Shown one piece after another: positions 58,986 to 64,000 of a stretch of DNA of 64,000 nt (position 1 is the first letter of the stretch; every line of letters starts with the position of its first letter). Made by a program: the position numbers and the translations under genes. The DNA is from Sphingomonas_O antarctica (GTDB taxonomy: Bacteria; Pseudomonadota; Alphaproteobacteria; Sphingomonadales; Sphingomonadaceae), in contig NZ_CBCRXM010000007.1 in NCBI RefSeq assembly GCF_965137005.1, forward strand, positions 1 through 64,000, given 5' to 3'. The notes beneath the pieces were generated by a model. The model did no database searches and was not told the origin of the DNA. It saw only the letters and a program-made list of their open reading frames with translations.

Positions 58986-61619
58986 TTAGAAGCCCATCTG
59001 GACGGTCAGCGACACGGTGCGCGGCGCGGTGATCGCGAACGTCGGGTTGGCACCGCCCGGAACCGAGGTCACGCCGCCGGTCACGCGACCCAGCGCATTG
59101 CTGGTCGTCGCGATCTGGCTGCTGATCGACCCGAGATATTGCTGGTCGAACAGGTTGACGACGTTGAGCTGGATAAAGCTCTTGGCCAGACCGAACTGCT
59201 TCAGGCTGAAGCGGGCATCGGCACTGAAGGTGTCGTAAGCGGGCACCTTCACGTCGTTAATGTCGGTCGCGAAGCGCGAGCTGACATGCTTGTAGTTGCC
59301 GCCGATGCTGAGCGCGCCAAACCTGACCTGCGCACGATAGCCATATTGCCAGGTCGGCGTTTCGACGAGCTTGCGACCCGCCGTCAGTGCGACGATCGGC
59401 TGGCCTGCGACAGTCGCACCGTTCACACCAACCACCGACGTGCCGAGCCGGATATTATCCTTCAGCTTGGCATCGATGTACGACCCGAAGCCGTTGAACG
59501 AGAACCACTTGAACGGGCGCACGTTCGCGGTGACTTCAAGACCCTTGATCTCGACGCGCCCGACGTTGCGGTCGACGCTGATACCCTGGTCCTGATCGAA
59601 CGAGGTCACGATGCGGTTCTTGAAGCTGTTGTAGAACCCACCCAGCGAGCCCTGGAACATCGACGACGAATAACGCAGGCCGACATCGAAGTTGTTGGTC
59701 GTTTCCGGCCGCACACCGACGAACGGTGCGCGGTAGAGGTTGTCGGTACGCGGCGACGAGAAGCCCTGTGCGAAGCTGGCATAGGCGCTGATCTGGTCAT
59801 TGGCGCGGTAGGTAAAGCCGACGTTCGGCAGGAACCGGCGATAATTATACGTCGCGGCGAACGGCGCATAAACCGGCGTGCCGACGATGCCCGACGTGGG
59901 CGCAACATAATTGTTGGGAACGATATAGGTCGTGCCCGCCGCTGCGGTCGTGCCAAGTGTCTGGCTGGTGCAGGTCGGGTTGCCGCTGGTCACTTGCGTG
60001 TAGCAATATTGGTTCAACTCGCGGTGGAAGAACGGCAGACGTCCACCAAGCATGACCTCGAGCTTGTCCTCGAAGAACTTGCCGCGATATTCCGCCGAAA
60101 TCTGGTTCAGTTCGGCGAGCGAACGGCGATCGCGCTGACGCAGGGCATAACCGTCGGCATTATAGACGCGAATGCCCGGGTTGTTGATCCCGCCAAAGAC
60201 GTTGAGCGGGAAACCCGACGCGTCGAGATAGGTCCACTCACCGGTCTGGCGATGCCGCGCATAGTCGAGCGCGTAAGCCAGGCGAACATACTGACCATCG
60301 GCAATATCGTAACGCAGCGAAGCGAGGACGCCGTAACGATACGTGTTCGTCGTATTGGGCGTATAGAATGCGGATTGATCGGGCACGAAGTTCGTTCGCG
60401 TCGCGTTCGGTGCAGCCGGAACGAAAACGCCGCCTACGACGCTACCGAAATTACCGATCGTACCGTCGCGGTTGAAATCGACACCCGCCGTCGGGTCCGC
60501 GGCGAACTTGTTGCCGCGCGCGAGCGCAGAGTTCTCGGCCAAAGTCGAGAAACCGCCGCCGTTCGCCAACACATACTGGAAGCTCGGATCGACGGTCAGA
60601 ACCAGCTTGTCGCTGAGCGTGAACTTCGAATTGATGCGAATGTTGCCCGTGTCCCCGGGATTAATGCGCACGCCGTAAAAGTTGGTGCAGCTCTGGTCGA
60701 CCGGACCGGGGATCGACGTCACACCGGTTTGCGGAAAACCGGCCTCGTTGTCAGGCGTCGCCGCGTTGGGCGTGGGTCGCAAACAGCGCGCGTTCTGTTC
60801 GTAATTGAATTTGCCGTTGTCCTGGAAATCGGCCTTGGCCTGGTCCAGCGTCAGATTCTTGTAAAACGCGTTGCGGTTGCGGTTGAAATGGCCGGCGATC
60901 GAGATGAAGTCGGTGCCCGACAGCGGCTGGTACACTCGAATGTTGTACTGCTGCTTTTCAAGGCGCCCCGGCCCCTTGAACTTGTTGTTCGTCGCGTACG
61001 AAACGGAACCGAACATCTTCGTGCCGAACGACGTGAACTCACCCGATTGCAGCATGCCGAACACGCGCATGCGCGCATTTTCGCCGATCGTGCCGTTGAG
61101 GATCGCGCCGATCTCGTCCGAAGGAACGATGGTGCGGTAATTGATCGTGCCGCCCGACGATGCCGCCGTCGGCGAATCGACGTCGGTCGTGCCCTGGTTG
61201 ACGTTAACCTGATCGATGATTTCCTCGTCCAGCGTCTGGTTCGAGAAGATCGCATAGTTGCCGCTATCGTTGAGCGGCATACCGTCCCAGGTCAGCGAAA
61301 CGCGATTGCCGTCGAAGCCGCGGATGCGGACGTTGCCGCCCGACGAGCCGTAAGCGTCGTTGTCGGTGAAGTTGACCGAAGGCACGACGTTGATCGCGTT
61401 GATGATCGACTGGCCCGGCGCCTGGGTGGTCAGATATTCGTTGGTCAGGACCGTCTGCGCCTTGGGCGTATTGGGCTGAACGACGCCCTGAATGCCCTGC
61501 GAGCGCGAACCGGTGACGACGATCGTTTCCGCGTCGATCGTGCCCGACGACTGCGCGAAGGCGACGCCCGGAATGGCGAGCGCGACGAGCGCCACGCCGG
61601 TAAACAGCTGATTCTTCAT
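58986..61619 (-). CDS. TonB-dependent receptor
   Basis: An 877-residue outer-membrane transporter. The signal peptide MKNQLFTGVALVALAIPGVAFA precedes a TonB-box region (AETIVVTGSRS) and a plug with VRIRGFDGNRVSLTWDGMPLNDSGNYAIFSNQTLDEE. The barrel closes with SLTVQMGF (terminal Phe). It resembles sphingomonad receptors often placed near carbohydrate or peptide uptake genes; the substrate is not evident. It stands alone, with its own terminator and about 150 bases upstream. Confidence 0.94.
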   Translation of the reverse strand: MKNQLFTGVALVALAIPGVAFAQSSGTIDAETIVVTGSRSQGIQGVVQPNTPKAQTVLTNEYLTTQAPGQSIINAINVVPSVNFTDNDAYGSSGGNVRIRGFDGNRVSLTWDGMPLNDSGNYAIFSNQTLDEEIIDQVNVNQGTTDVDSPTAASSGGTINYRTIVPSDEIGAILNGTIGENARMRVFGMLQSGEFTSFGTKMFGSVSYATNNKFKGPGRLEKQQYNIRVYQPLSGTDFISIAGHFNRNRNAFYKNLTLDQAKADFQDNGKFNYEQNARCLRPTPNAATPDNEAGFPQTGVTSIPGPVDQSCTNFYGVRINPGDTGNIRINSKFTLSDKLVLTVDPSFQYVLANGGGFSTLAENSALARGNKFAADPTAGVDFNRDGTIGNFGSVVGGVFVPAAPNATRTNFVPDQSAFYTPNTTNTYRYGVLASLRYDIADGQYVRLAYALDYARHRQTGEWTYLDASGFPLNVFGGINNPGIRVYNADGYALRQRDRRSLAELNQISAEYRGKFFEDKLEVMLGGRLPFFHRELNQYCYTQVTSGNPTCTSQTLGTTAAAGTTYIVPNNYVAPTSGIVGTPVYAPFAATYNYRRFLPNVGFTYRANDQISAYASFAQGFSSPRTDNLYRAPFVGVRPETTNNFDVGLRYSSSMFQGSLGGFYNSFKNRIVTSFDQDQGISVDRNVGRVEIKGLEVTANVRPFKWFSFNGFGSYIDAKLKDNIRLGTSVVGVNGATVAGQPIVALTAGRKLVETPTWQYGYRAQVRFGALSIGGNYKHVSSRFATDINDVKVPAYDTFSADARFSLKQFGLAKSFIQLNVVNLFDQQYLGSISSQIATTSNALGRVTGGVTSVPGGANPTFAITAPRTVSLTVQMGF

Positions 61620-61770
61620 GTGCCCAAACCCCTAGTTTTTTAAATTCGTCCGGCGACTCGAAACGCCCCGTGCCGGTCCCCTGATGACCGTATGTTTCAT
61701 TGGCGTGACGGCATCAACCGGAGGGGTGGAGAGTCGCCAACTTGGCCATGCTGCGTTGCAAAAAGGTCAC

Positions 61771-62676
61771 TTAAATCAGGCTGCGCGCCCGATACCAATC
61801 GGCGGTGCGGGCGAGACCGATCGCCGTGGGGGTCCGCGGCATCCACAGGGCTGTGGGTGGCCGCAACGCGGGATCGATGGTCCAGTCGGGGTGCGCGAGG
61901 TAACCGGCGCGGTCGGCAGTCAGCTTGGCGGCTTTCCCCCGCACCGCCTCGTCGGCCCGCGCCGCGAGTCGCAGCAGCCATGCGGGCGCGTGGAAGCTCG
62001 TGATCCCCCGCCGTCCCAGCGCGGCGGCGAGCGCCTCGGCGAACGCCGCGTGCGTCCAGCCGCCTTCGCGTCCGTCATCGGCCTCGACCAGCGCGGGTGC
62101 AATGTCCGCTTCGGCCAACGCCACGATGAGTTCGGCCATATCCCCGGCATAAATCCACGATCCGCGCCCGCGCGGCGGCAACAGCGCAAGCCCGCGCCCG
62201 GCCATGCGAAACAGGTCCAACGTCTCGGTATCGCCGGGCCCGAAAATCCCGGGCGGACGGACGATGCGGACGTCGAGCCCGCTTGCCGCCGCGACCTGTT
62301 CGCCCGCCAGTTTCGATGCACCGTACATCGACAGCTGCGGCTGGCGCGCCGTCAGTGACGAGACGTGGACGAAGCGCGTCACACCCGCGGCTTTCGCCGC
62401 CTCGATCACCGCGACAGTGCCCGCGCGATTACCCCGGTCGAAACCCGCTGCATCGGGCGCGCTGACTACACCCGCGACATGGATCACCGCATCGGCGCCG
62501 TGACACATCCGCGCCAGCGCGGTGTAATCCTCCAGCGATCCCGGGATCCATTCGACGCCATCGCGAGGCGGCTGCGAACGCCGTGTCAGCGCCCTGATCC
62601 GGTGACCATGTTCGAGCGTCGCCTCAAGCACATGGTTCCCTAAAAACCCGGTGCCGCCGGTCAGCGCGACGATCAC
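61771..62676 (-). CDS. NAD-dependent epimerase/dehydratase family protein
   Basis: A 301-residue extended short-chain dehydrogenase. The Rossmann motif is ALTGGTGFLGNHVLEA, with the catalytic Ser-Tyr-Lys in HVSSLTARQPQLSMYGASKLAGE, and VRPPGIFGPGDTETL follows. Similar proteins act on nucleotide sugars or as ubiquinone-associated NDUFA9-like factors; the substrate is open. The start is GTG, overlapping the proB stop (GTGA), so it is the last gene of an fhs-proB operon. Confidence 0.88.
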   Translation of the reverse strand: MIVALTGGTGFLGNHVLEATLEHGHRIRALTRRSQPPRDGVEWIPGSLEDYTALARMCHGADAVIHVAGVVSAPDAAGFDRGNRAGTVAVIEAAKAAGVTRFVHVSSLTARQPQLSMYGASKLAGEQVAAASGLDVRIVRPPGIFGPGDTETLDLFRMAGRGLALLPPRGRGSWIYAGDMAELIVALAEADIAPALVEADDGREGGWTHAAFAEALAAALGRRGITSFHAPAWLLRLAARADEAVRGKAAKLTADRAGYLAHPDWTIDPALRPPTALWMPRTPTAIGLARTADWYRARSLI

Positions 62677-63770
62677 AGCAACGCCATGTGACTGCGATGC
62701 ACCAGTGCGGCGCGGGGGGCGTGGCCGAGCAGTGCCTCATGCTCGTCCGATCGCCGTCCGAGCAGGCGTCGCATGTCCCCCGCATCATATTCGGCGAGCC
62801 CGCGCGCCACGGCCCCGTCCGGCCCGGCGATGCGGATCAAGTCGCCGCGCGCGAAGGCGCCGTCGATCCGCAGCGCGCCCGCCGCCAGCAGACTGCCGCC
62901 CCTGGCCAAAGCCGCCGCCGCCCCGGCATCGATATGGATCGTCCCGGCTTCGACCGTCCCGCCCGCCAGCCAGGCTTTACGCGCCGACGCTGTGGTCTCC
63001 GGTGCAAACAAGGTGTGACGGCCATGCAACGGCCGTTCGGACCGCCCCGATGCAATTGCCAGAGGAATGCCCGCGCGCGCCGCGATTCGCGCCGCCGCCA
63101 GTTTGGACGCCATGCCGCCAGAGCCCATGCCCGAGCTCGAGCCGCTGCTCGCCATCGCTTCGGTCGCCGCATCGACCTGCTCGACGCGCGGCAGATGTAC
63201 GGCACCGACCTCGGACGGATCGCGGTCGTACAGCCCGTCGACATCGGACAGCAGGACAATGCCATTGGCTTCCGCCGCCTGCGCCACGCGCGCGGCCAGC
63301 CGGTCATTGTCGCCGAAGCGGATTTCCTCGGTCGCGACGGTATCGTTTTCGTTGACCACCGGCACCACGCCGAGGCTCAACAGCCGCGCCAGAGTCGCCG
63401 CCGCGTTGAGGTAGCGGCGCCGGTCCTCGAGGTCGCCGGGCGTGACGAGAATCTGTGCCGCCGTCAGTCCTTCGGCGCCGAGCACTTCGGCCCAGACGCG
63501 GCTCAATTCGATCTGCCCGACCGCCGCCGCCGCCTGCGCATCCTCGAGACTGGCACGCCCGCCTTTGGCGAGTTTCAGCCGCCGCGCGCCCAGTGCGATC
63601 GCCCCCGACGAGACGATAACGACACGCTGCCCGTCGCGCTGCCGCCCGGCGATTTCAGCCGCCAATTCGGCCAGCCAGTCGCGCCGCACGCACCCGTCCG
63701 CTTCGACCAACAGCGCCGAGCCGATCTTGACGACCAGCCGCGCGCAACCGGAAGGCGCGAAGAGGTTCAC
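62673..63770 (-). CDS. proB: Glutamate 5-kinase
   Basis: First step of proline synthesis, phosphorylating glutamate. The 365-residue protein has an amino-acid kinase domain (LVVKIGSALLV, VIVSSGAIALGARRL, VPVVNENDTVATEEIRFGDNDRLAARVA, LLSDVDGLYDRDP, GSGGMASKLAAARIA) and a C-terminal PUA domain (ARGGSLLAAGALRIDGAFARGDLIRIAG). The start is GTG 63770, overlapping the fhs stop. Normal family length. Confidence 0.96.
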   Translation of the reverse strand: MNLFAPSGCARLVVKIGSALLVEADGCVRRDWLAELAAEIAGRQRDGQRVVIVSSGAIALGARRLKLAKGGRASLEDAQAAAAVGQIELSRVWAEVLGAEGLTAAQILVTPGDLEDRRRYLNAAATLARLLSLGVVPVVNENDTVATEEIRFGDNDRLAARVAQAAEANGIVLLSDVDGLYDRDPSEVGAVHLPRVEQVDAATEAMASSGSSSGMGSGGMASKLAAARIAARAGIPLAIASGRSERPLHGRHTLFAPETTASARKAWLAGGTVEAGTIHIDAGAAAALARGGSLLAAGALRIDGAFARGDLIRIAGPDGAVARGLAEYDAGDMRRLLGRRSDEHEALLGHAPRAALVHRSHMALL

Positions 63771-64000
63771 GACAGCCCCTGCACCAACCCATCGGCATCG
63801 AGCCGGATATGCTCGGCCGCGGGGACACGCGGCAAGCCGGGCATGGTCTGCACCTCGCCGCAAATCGCCACCACGAACCCCGCGCCCGCCGCCAGTCGCA
63901 CTTCGCGGACATCGACGACATGGCCGGTCGGCGCGCCGAGCACGGCCGGATCGGTCGAGAAGCTGTATGGCGTCTTGGCGATGCACACCGGCAGCGCGCC
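63767..64000 (-). CDS. fhs: Formate-tetrahydrofolate ligase, C-terminal end (5' part outside window)
   Basis: ATP-dependent formation of 10-formyltetrahydrofolate. Only the last 77 residues are visible: LPVCIAKTPYSFSTDPAVLGAPTGH, VREVRLAAGAGFVVAICGEVQTMPGLPRVPAAEHI and DADGLVQGLS. These are the conserved C-terminal blocks of Fhs. The frame is open to the window edge. The stop overlaps the proB GTG (GTGA). Confidence 0.92.
   Translation of the reverse strand, partial: GALPVCIAKTPYSFSTDPAVLGAPTGHVVDVREVRLAAGAGFVVAICGEVQTMPGLPRVPAAEHIRLDADGLVQGLS

Overview
The window is GC-rich and densely packed chromosomal DNA from an alphaproteobacterium, most likely a Sphingomonas-type member of the Sphingomonadales. 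The basis is protein content and order (HWE histidine kinase, large TonB-dependent receptors, gltX-gltA, lexA-comEC, the ppiD/trp/secG/pyrG neighbourhood, yqeY-dnaG-rpoD), many 4-bp ATGA/GTGA start-stop overlaps, and palindromic intergenic repeats. No rRNA, tRNA, CRISPR array or prophage was recognised, and no gene-free stretch exceeds about 150 bases.

Layout. 1-3.3 kb: the 3' part of uvrD, then an AT-richer accessory patch with an OLD-type ATPase-TOPRIM nuclease and a HigBA toxin-antitoxin pair. 3.4-7.5 kb: receiver protein, HWE kinase, membrane protein, EamA exporter, GNAT. 7.5-21.5 kb: branched-chain amino acid catabolism as two divergent operons. Valine genes run left from 15243 (acyl-CoA dehydrogenase, hydratase, mmsA, isobutyryl-CoA dehydrogenase, 3-hydroxyisobutyryl-CoA hydrolase, hydratase, mmsB). 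Leucine genes run right from 15300 (isovaleryl-CoA dehydrogenase and both methylcrotonyl-CoA carboxylase subunits). 21.5-30.3 kb: coiled-coil membrane protein, membrane protein, gltA, gltX, comEC, lexA. 30.3-41 kb: trpC-trpD-trpG with an exported alpha/beta hydrolase, DUF4198 protein, trpE, ppiD, tpiA, secG, pyrG. 41-50.3 kb: TonB receptor, ParA/ribbon-helix-helix/SPOR cluster, catalytically dead dihydroorotase beside pyrB, M28 membrane peptidase. 50.3-53.8 kb: LysR regulator divergent from a CMD-AKR-ADH operon. 54-61.6 kb: rpoD, dnaG, a GIY-YIG nuclease, yqeY, TonB receptor. 61.7-64 kb: fhs (partial), proB and an NAD-dependent epimerase.

The most striking feature is a set of palindromic repeats that behave like mobile DNA. 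A 77-bp two-hairpin element lies between tpiA and secG. Copies of it also sit inside the coding sequences of gltX and trpE, in the same orientation and reading frame, so both enzymes carry a homologous Pro/Ala-rich peptide. Another repeat is read in frame through uvrD. Two small nuclease-like genes, DUF559 (PD-(D/E)XK type) and GIY-YIG, are each enclosed by inverted copies of such repeats, and their reading frames run into the repeats. The DUF559 gene has exact 60-bp inverted ends whose internal hairpins differ by paired changes. I infer a REP-nuclease association analogous to REP/RAYT systems, with nuclease genes in place of the transposase. This is a hypothesis from sequence architecture only.
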